This document shows, piece by piece, positions 34,054 to 45,393 of a DNA stretch of 64,000 nucleotides. Position 1 is the first letter of the stretch; the number at the start of each line of letters is the position of its first letter. The DNA lies in the NCBI GenBank assembly GCA_949825025.1, contig OX463783.1, positions 18,333,533 to 18,397,532 on the forward strand. The letters run 5' to 3'. The notes under the pieces are model-generated. The model was not told the origin of the DNA. It worked only from the letters and a program-made list of their open reading frames with translations, and searched no databases. The position numbers and the translations under genes are program-made. This DNA is from Siphlonurus alternatus. Lineage: Eukaryota > Arthropoda > Insecta > Ephemeroptera > Siphlonuridae.

Positions 34054-34778
34054 TTGTGCTGCCACTCTCTCAAAAAGTCTACATTATAAACATTCTTTTT
34101 GTAATTTAGCGTTAGTAAAACACAGAATCATTTTAACTTAATTAAATATTAACAAAATTTATTATACTTAAGTACTTAAAATTTTAAGGTGTATAAGTTA
34201 ATTTAGAACAAAGAAAATGTTTTTTTAAAAAGTTTTTCTTTTGTTGTGAAGTAGGTATATATAAAATAAAGTGGAGTTAATTTTGCGTTGAAAATTACAG
34301 GAGCTAAATTAAATTGACAATAATTATACAAGGGTCGATGTAAAGTAGATTTTGCATGCTAACAAAATGTCATTGTATTTGTTCTACTGCGTGACGGTTG
34401 TCATGAGAAAAAGAACACAATTGCCTAGTGATTACGTCGTGTGTACCTGACCTCCCACCTAAATTGCCACTGTAATCTTAGCTAATAATATAATCAAGTT
34501 AATGTAATGTTTTCATGACGTCATCGTTAAGCTAATAAAAGATTGGTTACTTGAATTTCGTACTATGTTAAAATCAATTCAAATATTACACTGTCAGAGT
34601 CTTTTTATGATAAAAAAAAAATGGACTAAATATTGCCAGAGATTCACTGTTTACCGGAATAATGGCACCACTGTATCGCATTGAAACAGTGAAAACAGTA
34701 AATATTTGACAATATTTTGTAAATATTCTGGTCTCTGGATACGGAGGTCTCTGATACTCTCTCATAGTGAGTTTAAAT
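34054..34778. other. Spacer
   Basis: It holds TGACGTCA at 34516 and a 27-codon ATG frame (34367: MSLYLFYCVTVVMRKRTQ) that I do not call a gene. Confidence 0.4.
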
Positions 34779-34900
34779 GTACAGACATATCATTGGAAAA
34801 TTTCCCTTTGTCATTCACCATGATGTCCCATAAGAATAACACAGAGCATGGTGATTATACAAGGCTGCAAGTGGGAAATTTTCAAAGATGACGAGTGTAT
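34779..34900. mobile_element. Foldback MITE, family A copy 3
   Basis: GTACAGACATATCATTGGAA on the left and TTTTCAAAGATGACGAGTG on the right. Outer bases are diverged, and the core CATAAGAATAACACAG is intact. Confidence 0.8.
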
Positions 34901-34985
34901 CAAAAGATAGATTGGCTCAAGCGGGACTCAATCTCTGATCTTTTAGTATATTTTTGTTTATATAGTTGTTTGTATGTCTAGTGTG

Positions 34986-35041
34986 TCTACTCGAGGAGTA
35001 GAACCTATATACATAGACGGAGGGTGGTCAAGAAAGGTTCA
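34986..35041. repeat. Dispersed repeat end, shared with 55744-55803
   Basis: GTCTACTCGAGGAGTAGAAC ... AGACGGAGGGTGGTCAAG matches, inverted, the right end of the foldback at 55380-55805. It is a solo end or a decayed copy of family X. Confidence 0.6.
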
Positions 35042-35133
35042 TTATACACACAGAGTGCCCGAAAACCCTAAGGATGAAAGAAGTATAAGATGGATTTTAA
35101 CATGAAAATACAAAATACAACGTGATAACATAC

Positions 35134-35152
35134 CTGCTTATACGTCTCATCC
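35134..35152 (-). other. Candidate 19-nt microexon
   Basis: Minus strand: TTCTATTTTTTCAG | GGATGAGACGTATAAGCAG | GTATGT. Both splice signals are close to consensus, with only 19 nt between them. Without flanking exons this is only a signal match. Confidence 0.2.
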
Positions 35153-35516
35153 CTGAAAAAATAGAATTTTTCAAGTATTAAGTATTGCTTGGAACGGATT
35201 AGTAATTACTAATTACCTTGTCTTGTTCTCTAAATTAAAAAGTTTTCAGTTTTTTATAATAAATTTAAAAAAAGGAAGTGTAAATTAAATTATAAAATAA
35301 AGATATTTTATTATACAATTTATGATAATTTTAAATTGAAGAAAGGCTAAACGAAGTCCCCGTTTTAAAAAGTTGAATTATAAATATTGTACTGAAGAAA
35401 GTTTCGCCCAATATTGTTACTGAACATAGTTATAAATTAAATTGCATGATATTTGGGCCAGTTTACAATTTGTTACAAATTTTGCCCTGAAATAAGTTAC
35501 ACTTTTTAATTCAATC
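35153..35516. other. AT-rich spacer
   Basis: Nothing recognised. Confidence 0.5.
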
Positions 35517-35597
35517 CCATGCTGTGATTAGAACGCATGACCTCTAGATTTGAAGTCTAATGCGGTACCAATGCGGCATTGATGTCATTGGTATATT
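35517..35597 (-). mobile_element. tRNA-like relic, probably SINE head
   Basis: Minus strand: TGCCGCATTGGTACCGC (A-box-like), AGACTTCAAATCT (anticodon arm with TCA in the loop), then GTCATGCGTTCTAATCAC (degenerate B box/T arm). The acceptor stem does not close, so it is not a functional tRNA gene. Confidence 0.45.
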
Positions 35598-36143
35598 GGT
35601 ATTAAAGCCATCATCAAATTTTTATCATATAATTCATTTTTCACTTTCAATGGTTACAATCATATAATACCATGCTTTATAAAAATTAATGATCGTTGAT
35701 AAACACGGCAAATATATTTTTTTTTGTATTTTATCATTATATAAAATTGCATTATTATTATATTAAAAACATTTTATAATGCATAAATCTATATATGAAT
35801 TAAACCTGAACGTAAAAGTAAAACATTTCAAAAGTGACATTAAACAAAATAAAAGACCCATATTTTTCACTTGTATTTGCACAACTAATGTAGCATATAA
35901 TATTTACATACAGTATATATTATACATACATGTATAAAGTATATTAAAACAAAAATTTCAAAGGGATTTTACATGTAACTCTTTAGTTTAATAAATAAAT
36001 TTACTATACTGCATGGTATTACTCAAAATACCATGTTATACTAAAACGTTCAATTTAAATATTTAAGCGTGTATTTTGTAAACATATAGAACTGTCATGT
36101 TTATATACTTTGGTATTATATAGTATATCCCCCCCCTTTTTAG
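35598..36143. other. AT-rich spacer
   Basis: Nothing recognised. Confidence 0.5.
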
Positions 36144-36244
36144 TTTTCTCTCTGGTTTTGCTTCTGGACTTAACGTCCAGTTTAACACGAGATTTGCAAG
36201 GCACCATTAATTTGTGTTACCCCCAACCCAGCTTGTCAACGTAG
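36144..36244 (+). CDS. Weak exon-like segment after C/T tract
   Basis: ATCCCCCCCCTTTTTAG (to 36143) is a strong acceptor-like tract. It is followed by 33 codons, counting the stop: FSLVLLLDLTSSLTRDLQGT INLCYPQPSLST. The patch is G+C-rich and contains the palindrome CTGGACTTAACGTCCAG, so an old repeat is an equally good explanation. Confidence 0.18.
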
Positions 36245-36411
36245 CTGACCGCTGCTACTCTTACTATAATCTGTTAAATACCTGAATTTTATGACGTCAT
36301 ACCTCATATTTTACCTCTTTAACCACAAAGTATGCTTTGTAATGTTTTAGAAATACTACAGTCATTAAAGTAGAATTATCATAAAATACATAATAATATT
36401 AATAATATTAT
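36245..36411. other. Spacer with TGACGTCA
   Basis: TGAATTTTATGACGTCAT at 36283-36300 is the first of three similar motifs; the others are at 36786 and 36887. Confidence 0.4.
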
Positions 36412-36680
36412 TTTAATAGAGTACCCCAAGTCATGTAAAAGGTCAATTTTTATTATTATTATTATTTGAACGCTCGCTCAAAATAAAATCAACCTTTAAA
36501 AAAATCATGCTGCAAAACGTTGTAATTATAAAACCTTTCTTAATGTTCTGCAACTGTTAAATATTTACATGACTATGACGTCACAGTAATTTGCAGCAGA
36601 GTTTCAGTTTTAGAAAAACCTGAAAAAAGTTGACAACACGTATAATTTAAGTTCCTGAATCCAATATACAATAAAATTTA
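36412..36680. mobile_element. Degenerate family D foldback
   Basis: CATGCTGCAAAACGTT on the left and CTATGACGTCACAGTAATTTGCAGCA on the right form the inner arms. TGAATCCAATATACAATAAA is a decayed outer end. Boundaries are approximate. Confidence 0.55.
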
Positions 36681-36785
36681 AAGCAGTTTGTCTATTTATC
36701 CTATAATGCTTAATGCTTCTAAAATCACATGACAAAAAACATACTTTGATAGCCATTTCGTATGATAATACTCAGTTTAATGGTT

Positions 36786-36985
36786 GAATTTTGTGACGTC
36801 ATGTTTTTTTCTTTTGTCAAAGTGATTATTCTACGTAACTAGCAACGCAAACGAGGGGTAAAATGAGAACAAGTAGGAAACACCCCTGAATTTTGTGGCG
36901 TCATGTTCTATTTATAATACCTTATCAAAGAGATTTTCATCTATCTAGCTAGAGGTGCAAAAGACGGAAATGAGAATAAAAAAAA
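36786..36985 (+). repeat. Diverged tandem duplication (2 x about 100 bp)
   Basis: Unit 1 starts GAATTTTGTGACGTCATG and continues GTCAAAGTGATTATTC ... CTAGCAACGCAAACG ... AAAATGAGAAC. Unit 2 starts GAATTTTGTGGCGTCATG and continues ATCAAAGAGATTTTCA ... CTAGAGGTGCAAAAG ... AAATGAGAAT. Confidence 0.65.
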
Positions 36986-38080
36986 AAAAAATTACTTTTT
37001 AAAATTATGGTTGGCCGTCAGGTATTATTTTTTTAAATCACCTATGCTTCAAAGGATTTTATCATAAATATTTTAACACATATTGTTACAGCTGTGTAAA
37101 AAAAAAAAAAAAAATCATTATATTTAGTTAAATATAAATGAGGGGATTATAGTTGGTGGAGTTTTGTTACTTCCTTCTTAAAAATTATAAATGTAGTAAA
37201 TTTACAGTTATTTAAAAAAAATGTAAATACGTTACCTGTTAGTTTTATATTCATACATTTATTTTTAAATAGAAGCTAATGTTCAAAGTTGCAAAGCCTT
37301 CCTTTAATTCTATATTGGACCTTTCACACGAAACTTTCAATAAACTTTTTATGTTCTTGATTCACAAATGTAATACGAGACGAATGAATATATTATATAT
37401 TTATATAATTTTCTCTCCTTTCTCCTTTTCAATAAAAATGTATAGAGCTACAGGACCTGTCTAATTGTGTCTAATTGTACATATTCCATATTCTTATTTT
37501 TCTTGCATAATTATTGTTTATGTAGCAATTTTTGTTTCGTGTTTCATTCTTTTTCTAACCTTTTCTTTTATTTTGTACTCACTCGTACACTTTTACAACT
37601 TGTTTTTATTTATTTATTTATTTTTTTTTTACTTTTCACATATATTAATGGTATATACAAAATGCTGTGTAGTGAAATAATTAATATACATAATATATAA
37701 ATGACCTTTGACATTTTTTTTCATTCTGTAACTCTGTAATCTGACACATTCTCTCACATTACTTTTACAGGTAAAATTTAAACCTTGGTCAAGTTTATAA
37801 TTTAATTACCTAAATTCAGGAATGGATAATTAGTGTGTGGCCACAAGCGCTCTTCATCTCACCTTAAAGTTAGGTGAGAGAAGTTGTCGTAAGTAAGAAA
37901 ATGAAATTTCATCGTTATTAAAAGCGAGAACTTTAAAAACCACAAGAATTAGATTTTTTTTTAGAGCTACGTTAATTCTATTTTAAAAAATTATATATTA
38001 CGCAAAAATTAGATATACTGTAGAAAACAAAAGAATATTTTTCAATATAAAAATACTAAAATATCAAATATGAAATAAAT
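36986..38080. other. AT-rich spacer
   Basis: Poly-A runs at about 36980 and 37099. T-rich frames at 37279-37700 are low complexity. No gene recognised. Confidence 0.5.
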
Positions 38081-38387
38081 ATGGAACCAAATATTGTGGG
38101 TTACAAAGTAAGGATGGTGCAAAATTATGCCACTCTGAATTTCTGCAGATTTTTTAAAGCCTGGGAAGTATTGCTAAAAAGTTTTGCTGAGGTCGGTTTC
38201 CATGCTCCCTTTAGGTCCTATCCTTCAATTAAGAGAGGCATCCAGAGGCATCACTCTCTCTGTATTATACTTTCAATAATTTTAAAAATAGTTCCTGTAC
38301 TCTAAAAAATCTGAAAAAATCAAAATAGCGTAACATTGCACTCTTTATTCATTTATAAAATAAAATTTTTTGAGGTTGGTTCTCCAT
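38081..38387. mobile_element. Foldback MITE, family C copy 5
   Basis: ATGGAACCAA on the left and TTGGTTCTCCAT on the right, with GCAAAATTATGCCACTCTGA and AATAGCGTAACATTGC pairing. The core is CCTTTAGGTCCTATCC. The 74-codon frame inside is an artefact. Confidence 0.75.
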
Positions 38388-38515
38388 TGTATAAGACATA
38401 AAATTCCGCGGTATTTTGCAAACTTTCAGATAAACAGGCAGAAATGAAATATTTCAGATACTAATAAATTAATTATTAACATTATAATAAAAACACTCAT
38501 TGTTATATAGCTCCT
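38388..38515. other. Spacer
   Basis: Nothing recognised. Confidence 0.4.
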
Positions 38516-38760
38516 CACGCATCAGCTGAGCCAATCACTGACGTGACTACGTGACTTAATGTTGTCATTTCTGGTAAGAAGAAGACTACGTCGTGCTCTA
38601 TTGATCCGAGCTGCTGAAAGTAATTGGACCATTCCTATGAAGAAGGCTTGACAATGCTTGGATATAGCGGCACAAGGTCCAGACTCTCGTCGTATCCGTT
38701 AATGTACACCTCGGGACGGCATGAACGTTATCTCTTTGTTGTCATGAAGTCTTATGACCT
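38516..38760 (-). other. G+C-rich island, exon or old element
   Basis: About 48% G+C in a 25% background. On the minus strand all three frames stay open for long stretches. One gives QQRDNVHAVPRCTLTDTTRV then WTLCRYIQALSSLL to a stop at about 38602; another gives VYINGYDESLDLVPLYPSIV. Openness partly follows from the composition. No inverted repeats or SINE boxes were found, so a conserved exon or regulatory block is possible. Confidence 0.3.
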
Positions 38761-38977
38761 TAGCTTTTTTTTTTATTGATTACACTAGGGTTCTCTTCTT
38801 ACTTCTTCAAAAATTACAATCCTTTGTCTCTTATGGCTGATTCTAAAAGTTCAAACTGCATTTACTAAAAGGTGTAAAGTTCAATTTTTTTTTCTTTGTA
38901 AACCATTTTATAGAGTCGTTAAAGACGTGCTGAAAACATGAATGCTACTTACTAAAATTGCAAATCTGCATTTAAAT
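38761..38977. other. Spacer
   Basis: Nothing recognised. Confidence 0.4.
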
Positions 38978-38999
38978 GTACAGTCATCGCCTTGGAATA
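38978..38999 (+). mobile_element. Family A terminus, truncated
   Basis: GTACAGTCATCGCCTTGGAA is the family A end. It breaks off 34 bp before the TTTA array and no right end follows. Confidence 0.7.
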
Positions 39000-39032
39000 T
39001 TATATATAAATTTCTCTGACCAACTTTGATGT

Positions 39033-39160
<128 letters not shown>

Positions 39161-40481
39161 CGAACAATAAAAAAAAAAAAAAAGCTGTAGCAAATTCTAC
39201 AATGCGATTACTGTACATTGTAGCTAATGTTGACGGCAATAATTATGTTGAGTTATTTTTAACAAATAAAATAATGTATTTAAATATTGACAGCATTACT
39301 ATTTTACAACAGCAAATAAAATACTGGCACTATAGCAGCGTATGATGTAATTAATTTTTAATTATAAATTATTACATCACAATTATATACCTCAAATCAT
39401 TCGTATACTAGAAAGAAAATCAATTGATAATTAATGTGAAGTAGGTAATTTTTAATTAATTTAATTGGCTTTGACTTGCCAGTAGGGAATTTTAGAGAAC
39501 GGTTGCATCAACCAATTAGCAAGATAATTAGAACGTCGAGGGAGAAATTATACAACTCTGAATGCTCATGGATGTGATGTAATTGCAGAAAATGTAGATT
39601 TTTTGAGAACAAGAATTTAAAAAATTCTCAGTATAAAATTGTAGTGTTTAGAGCAAAGGAATTCACATTTTAATCAAAATTCTATGTAATCTACCTGTTT
39701 CGTATAGTCTTGAGTTCTAGTGCATTTTTTATGACCTTTACAGTCAATTGAGTCTATTGTATTTATATCTACCTAATTTGATAATTTTTAAAGCAAAAAC
39801 TTAATCTAAGAATTTAGATTAAATTGTCAAAAAACTGTATACAAATATTGTTAGAAGATGCTTTGAAAACAATTGTAAATTTTGGACAGTTGAAGCATAT
39901 ATATTATACTGTTTATTATTGAAAGCTTTATCGTTGAAAATAATATTGAGGTATAATATTAAGTTGTAAAAGCATATTACGTTATCTATATTTATGTGGG
40001 TATATTGTACACATTATGTGGTATAGAGAGTAAATTTTATATAAAAGAGACAGAGAGGGTATATTGTCATATTTATAAAAAAGGACGTATAATAATAATA
40101 ATTATCATTTGAGAATCTCTTGTGTTGCTGCGTATATTTTACCAATAACTCTCTTCCCTATTATATTAAACAAAACACATACCACCACAATATTATACAG
40201 CACTATAACCATACCAGTATCATCGTTACATAGTATCTTCTTTTGTTTTTAAATCTTTTGTCCTCTTAAAACCAAGCAAAATAAAAAATAATATTGTATG
40301 GCATTATGGATTACGTAAGATTTATTTTTTCCTTCTTTTTTTTATTATTTATTAATGTGCAAGATAATTAAAGGAATAAAAACACGATTAAATTGTAATT
40401 ATTTTTTTTAAGTCAAAATAGAGGGGTGAATGTTAAAGTTTAAAGTATTTTAGTAAATTTTATGATAAAATTACTAAAAAC
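39161..40481. other. AT-rich spacer
   Basis: Nothing recognised. A short poly-A follows the TTTA array. Confidence 0.5.
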
Positions 40482-40591
40482 AGGTCTGCTCGTAAATTTA
40501 CAATAAATTCATGAATCTGGACATTCTGAATTATCTGTATAAGGAATATAAAGAAAAAAATATTATTGATTTTGTATTTACGAACAGACCT
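40482..40591. mobile_element. Foldback MITE, family B copy 2
   Basis: AGGTCTGCTCGTAAATTTAC on the left and GTATTTACGAACAGACCT on the right. The interior is A/T-rich and more diverged than in copy 1. Confidence 0.75.
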
Positions 40592-40838
40592 ATTGTTATG
40601 AATAAAAATGCATATTTATATTATGCAATATAGAATTTGCTTACGACATGCAATTTATTTAATGAATTTAATGTAATTTTACACGCACAAATTTTGAGTA
40701 TTAATTTATAAAATAATACTAATTGTCTTTCCCTCTAGATGTTTTTGGTATTATGTTTCATGGTATCTTGTCACTAATTAAAAACAACAAATATTTTTAA
40801 TGAATAATTACTTTGTATAATTTGATCATTTTTAATAC
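40592..40838. other. AT-rich spacer
   Basis: Nothing recognised. Confidence 0.5.
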
Positions 40839-40944
40839 TTAAAGTCTTTCCTTCCTTGTATTAACGAAGGGAGGATCGAGGGGGTTTCCACTGTAAATAT
40901 ACATGACTGTTTGCCGTCTAATAAATGGTTCATGTAATGCTTCA
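40839..40944 (-). CDS. Exon-like terminal segment
   Basis: Minus strand: TCATTTTTGACGTATTGCAG acceptor, then one base and 34 codons to TAA: EALHEPFIRRQTVMYIYSGN then PLDPPFVNTRKERL. Amino-acid mix and local G+C (about 43%) look coding. Phase-1 acceptor in the strict sense (one leading base). A second AG inside the frame (ATATTTACAG, about 40889) could be the true acceptor. No family is recognised. Confidence 0.32.
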
Positions 40945-41207
40945 CTGCAATACGTCAAAAATGATTGATCGTTAAGTTTGCTTCACCAAAAGAGTTACCG
41001 CAGATTTTCAGTATAATATGAAGCTCAGGTTTCAACTTAAAGATAAATTACATTTCTCATGTTATGTATAATAAGAAATATATTTTTATTATTTCAATTA
41101 ATTTATTAATTAAAAAATTACCTATTTGAAGGTAAATACATTAAGATTTTGTTAAACATATATACTGTTTAGCATATAAAGAGGGTTTGCCTTTTTATTA
41201 TTATTAT

Positions 41208-41322
41208 TCAGTCGCCTTTCCTTTTTGCGACCTTGTTAATCTTCATACCCCTTATGAATAACACAGGGCATAGTGATTAACAAGACTACAATTGGGACAT
41301 TTTTCAAGGCGACGAGTGTACA
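41208..41322. mobile_element. Foldback MITE, family A copy 4
   Basis: CAGTCGCCTTTCCTTTTTGC on the left and ACATTTTTCAAGGCGACGAG on the right. The core TTATGAATAACACAGG is the family signature. Confidence 0.8.
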
Positions 41323-41358
41323 TGCACTTTAGTAAAGCTCAAACGTTACCGTACAGAA

Positions 41359-41666
41359 ATGGAGTATCGACCTCAAAATTTTTTATTGCAGAAATGGACA
41401 GAGGGTGCAAAGTTATGCTACCTTGATTTTTTTCAGATTTTTTAGAGCCCTGGAACTATTTCTTAAAAAATATTGAAAGATCTTTTTGTGATGTCATGCG
41501 GCGGCAAGTCCTATCCTTTTCGCCGCGTGACATCACAAAATGGAATTTTCAAAAAAAATTTAAAAATAATTCCCGGACTCTAAAAAATCTTTAAAAAATC
41601 AGGGTAGCATAACTTTGCACCCTGTATCCATTTCTGCAGTAAAAAAAGTTAAGGTCAATACTCCAT
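41359..41666. mobile_element. Foldback MITE, family C copy 6
   Basis: ATGGAGTATCGACCTC on the left and AAGGTCAATACTCCAT on the right. Core GCGGCAAGTCCTATCC / CGCCGCGTGACATCAC. Here the TGACGTCA of copy 1 has become TGACATCA, as CpG decay would produce. It lies 37 bp from the family A element at 41208. Confidence 0.88.
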
Positions 41667-41999
41667 TTAAAGCTCAAAGAGAAAAAGAAAAAAATTGCTG
41701 ATTTGTAATTTCATTTAAGGTGAATAGCAGTTTAAAATATTATGACATTTCTGAAAAATTACGATGGTACAACGTTTGGACTATCCCAAGGTGTACATAT
41801 AACGTTCTAAGTACATATATTTGCAATACAGTCTGTCTACTAGCCAGACAAATAAAAGGTTCACAAAGAACATCTCGCATAAATTTTAGCCTAAAATTTT
41901 TAGTAACAAATTTAGTACTGTATTTCGTACTAGAATTTGATACAAAATTTGTAGAATAAAAATTTAAAGAGTTGAAATTTCCATATCATGCATTGGTAA
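41667..41999. other. Spacer
   Basis: A 79-codon plus frame (41720-41959) is A/T-rich and lacks exon signals. Imperfect inverted TAGTACTGTATTTCGTACTA lies at 41911-41932. Confidence 0.4.
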
Positions 42000-42195
42000 T
42001 GTAGAAATGGTTCAGAAGTGTGAGCACAGTATAGTGGTTGAACACGGGCAACGCTGACCCGGCCCTTGTATTGAGGCAGTTCCTGCAGCATCCTGGCTCA
42101 TGGGAGTGAGTACATTGTCCCTGTGGGTCAACGGCTAAATTAATGCCAAAGTCTGGTCAGCAGAACAAGCCGTTAGCAGCATGTCCTTGGTACGT
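42000..42195 (-). other. G+C-rich block with tRNA-like head
   Basis: The plus strand has AGTATAGTGGTTGAACACGG (A-box-like) followed by CAACGCTGACCCGG, as in a decayed tRNA-SINE. The minus strand is open for about 60 codons (VDPQGQCTHSHEPGCCRNCL then NTRAGSALPVFNHYTVLTLL), with an upstream in-frame TGA after GLFC. SINE relic and Cys-rich exon both remain possible. The block abuts MITE K copy 2. Confidence 0.3.
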
Positions 42196-42201
42196 GGGGT
42201 C

Positions 42202-42345
42202 TATACTCTGGTTCACATTTAACTTGGTTTTCGTGTAACGTCTTCAGTCATTGGTGCGTTGTTTGTAACAAAGAATTTCATTGGCTGAGCCGAGCCGAAG
42301 GACACCCGAGCATTTCCAACGTAAACCAATATGAACCCTAGTATA
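42202..42345. mobile_element. MITE family K copy 2
   Basis: TATACTCTGGTTCACATTTA on the left and AATATGAACCCTAGTATA on the right. The core GTCATTGGTGCGTTGTTTGT is identical to copy 1 at 12641. Confidence 0.85.
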
Positions 42346-42669
42346 GTAAGCCTCACTACTTAAAATAACACCTTACTAAAGTGCAGGAAAAAATTGTCTT
42401 GGAAATCGACGACCAAGGTAATAATGCTGCTGGCTTACCCCGCGTCATGTTGTTTGTGTGTGGTTAAATTTATTTTAACATGCTCAATATTCATGCTATT
42501 CTCTGGGCTTAGCCTACCTCTAAATCACCATGTTGATCATCTTCATGAAATTTTATATTAAGGAAATCAAGATGCTATTGTGAATCATATTAATGCGTCA
42601 CAAAAAAATGAGCATTAAAACTCTTTAAATTACATAAAGACTATAATAAATTACACTTCATTTTTAAAT
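42346..42669. other. Spacer
   Basis: Nothing recognised. Confidence 0.4.
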
Positions 42670-42727
42670 ATGAAAAAGTTAATTATTAGTTAATGAGAAT
42701 TATTCTTTAATTAACTAACTTTTTCAT
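42670..42727. repeat. Short hairpin (T)
   Basis: ATGAAAAAGTTAATTA faces TTAACTAACTTTTTCAT. Confidence 0.5.
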
Positions 42728-42876
42728 GTTATAATTACACTCATCATCATGCTAAATGTAAAAAATTATTATATTCAGTAGTTTTTATTTAATTTTTTTT
42801 TTCAACTCTCCCAATTTTCTAATTACTAAAGATAAAAGTTTCTTATATACTGTATATAGCCTGTTGAACAATGGCA

Positions 42877-42977
42877 GTAACAATGGTAGCTGTGTCTATT
42901 AGACAATATGCCATGAATGGACCAACTACTGTCCACCATTCTATTGTTGGCCAAACATTAAGCTAAACCATTGTTAC
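42877..42977. mobile_element. Short MITE with 11-bp inverted ends (P)
   Basis: GTAACAATGGT and ACCATTGTTAC are exact inverses 101 bp apart. ATGGACC / TGTCCACCAT pairs inside. Confidence 0.55.
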
Positions 42978-45249
42978 GAGATATTGTCTCTATATATTCT
43001 GTATATATTATTATCATCATGTTATTCTCTAATATTATGTGTCATGTATTATATACCCTAAGGTTTGTTCGTTGTTAATTAAAAAAATATAATGTGAATT
43101 TTGTTTAAAGTATAAAAATTTATGAACTCATTCATTATCTAAATTTTTTCATATTTATGTTTTTTAAAGTGAGTGTAAAATATGTATTTTTAAGATTTAT
43201 TTGCAAAATGTAGCAAAAATTTAAGCTACTTTTATATAAATGCATTTTAAAGTAAATTAACTTAGTGAAACTTTTAATCAAATATTTTAAATTTTAAATA
43301 AAAAATAATTGATTTTTTGGAAAATTTAAAAGTTATGGTACTTAACGGTATATAGCTTTAACGTTTAACGTGATATCATAAGTAAGAATTCAAACATAGA
43401 CATCGTATTTTGAGGGGACACACATTATATAGCAATGTTGATTACGTTCAAATCAATAATCAACCAATAAATAAATAAACCAATCAATTGATATAAAACA
43501 ATAAATCACATTTACATTTTAAACTAATCATAATCAGGTGATAGTATTTTTGTTATAAAGAAATAAATTTCAAATGTTAATAAAATTTGATTTGATTTTC
43601 CATCATCAATATACAATAAAACATACAAGTCCATGATTAGTTATTATCATTTTAACACAGTTATTTTACAATCAATAAAGTCTATTTTCTGTTATTTTAT
43701 TACATATTAAAACTTACGACCATCATGCAAAATTGACGATAACGTTGTCAATAAAATTTTAATTAATTTTACCATAGCTTTCCATATATTAATCGAATCG
43801 ATTTACACAATTACGTTTGAAATGACTTTAATTAAATTATGAACTCAAACTTGTTTGTTTTTTAAAAATTCAAACATCTCCAATTAAAATCTTTTACGTA
43901 TATATTTTTGTTCTTATGATGTCTGAGGATTGTATAATAAAATTATTAGAAATAATATTATTCTTTACTATGCTCTGTTATAATGTTTAGGAGTAAATAA
44001 ATTTTGTAAAAATAAAATTCAGGTTCCTTTACTTTATCGAGTGGATTTATTTTTTTTTCAATGTCGTTAAAGAAATAAAAATATTTTTTTCAGAATTCTC
44101 TCTGATAATGTTTGAAATCTATAGAATTGAATTTTCAATAAATCAAAGCATTCTGATAATTGATAATTATTTTTACTTTTAGTATATTAAATTTTACTTT
44201 AACACAGTTCAAAAAAAGATGCATTTAATTCCATAAAAAAAAAACGAATAAACATAGCTTGTAGTAATAATACTAATAAAAAGTCGTCATCTTTTATTCG
44301 CCTACTATCTCATGACAATACACATGCAGAATACACTCATCCCTGTCTCATAATTAACGCATAGTGTCTGTTGAATTGTATTCAATTTTACTATAATTTT
44401 TAAAACCTCATCTTCTGTTTGTCTCAAATTGTGGTTCTTTCTGGTTCTAAATCATTTTTCTATTTTTACTATAATAACTGCATGAGCTATTTCTTATTTT
44501 AATCTAATTATTGTTGCAAATAATTATGAAAATTTGCAATTTAATTTAGTTAAATGATTTCATCTTGCCGTAAATAAAACTATATGAATCTAACGTTCCC
44601 CGACCATGAGTTTTTTCTTGGGGTGTCCTGTATTTATATTTGTAACAATTATGTCATTAGTCTGTTTTCTGAATTAATAATTTAAAAAATTATTCTTTCA
44701 GTCAATAAATTATAACTTATTATAACTTACAAAAACAATTGAGGTGAACTGACGACATTTAAAATACTGACAGTATTGTATTTTATAAAAATGACAAAAT
44801 AAAAATATAGACAATGTTTATTTCTAAAATATCGTTGAACATAAATGTAGAGTTTTATTTTTGTTTATGCCGGTTCCAATGTTCCAATTCCGCTTTGATA
44901 TTTCTAACTATTAACATACACCCTTATTTCTCAGTATTTTCTTTGATGTATATACCATCATTATTTTTAAATCTTTACAAAAAAACTTTTGATATAAGAG
45001 AATATCTAAAATTTTAGGATAACAAACGTATAATAATATTTACATCATGTCAAATTTGAATATAATAATTTATTTTATATTTTGTTATACGTACAAAAAC
45101 AAAAATATGAAAGTATGTATTTTCTGAAAAATTCATTTTGTAATAATGTTAGAGCTGCTGTATAAAATTGATTAACTTAGCATCTTTGCTGATGATTAAT
45201 TAACAACCATGTCTGAACTGGCAAGGTTCCATTACCCGATGTTACGCTC

Positions 45250-45252
<3 letters not shown>
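42978..45252. other. AT-rich spacer
   Basis: More than 2 kb with no gene, SINE or foldback copy recognised. Confidence 0.5.

Positions 45253-45328
<76 letters not shown>
45253..45328. repeat. (TC)n microsatellite
   Basis: About 38 units; the minus-strand Arg-Glu frame is an artefact. Confidence 0.97.
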
Positions 45329-45331
<3 letters not shown>

Positions 45332-45393
45332 GCCCGCCACTAGAGCGCCTACTTGACTCGAGATCTGCAACCCGCAAAGCAGCGCTGCAGTAA
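45329..45393. promoter_or_regulatory. G+C-rich patch with CTCF-like motif
   Basis: CGCCCGCCACTAGAGCGCC beside the TC array resembles the CCACTAGAGGGCGC-type CTCF core. Single motif, no other support. Confidence 0.15.

Noticed and set aside
35517..35597. Functional selenocysteine tRNA (TCA in the anticodon position)
   Set aside because: No closing acceptor stem, degenerate B box and no long variable arm; it fits a SINE head relic.
45329..45393. Insulator (CTCF) site as a firm call
   Set aside because: Only one partial motif next to a TC array; kept as a low-confidence note only.
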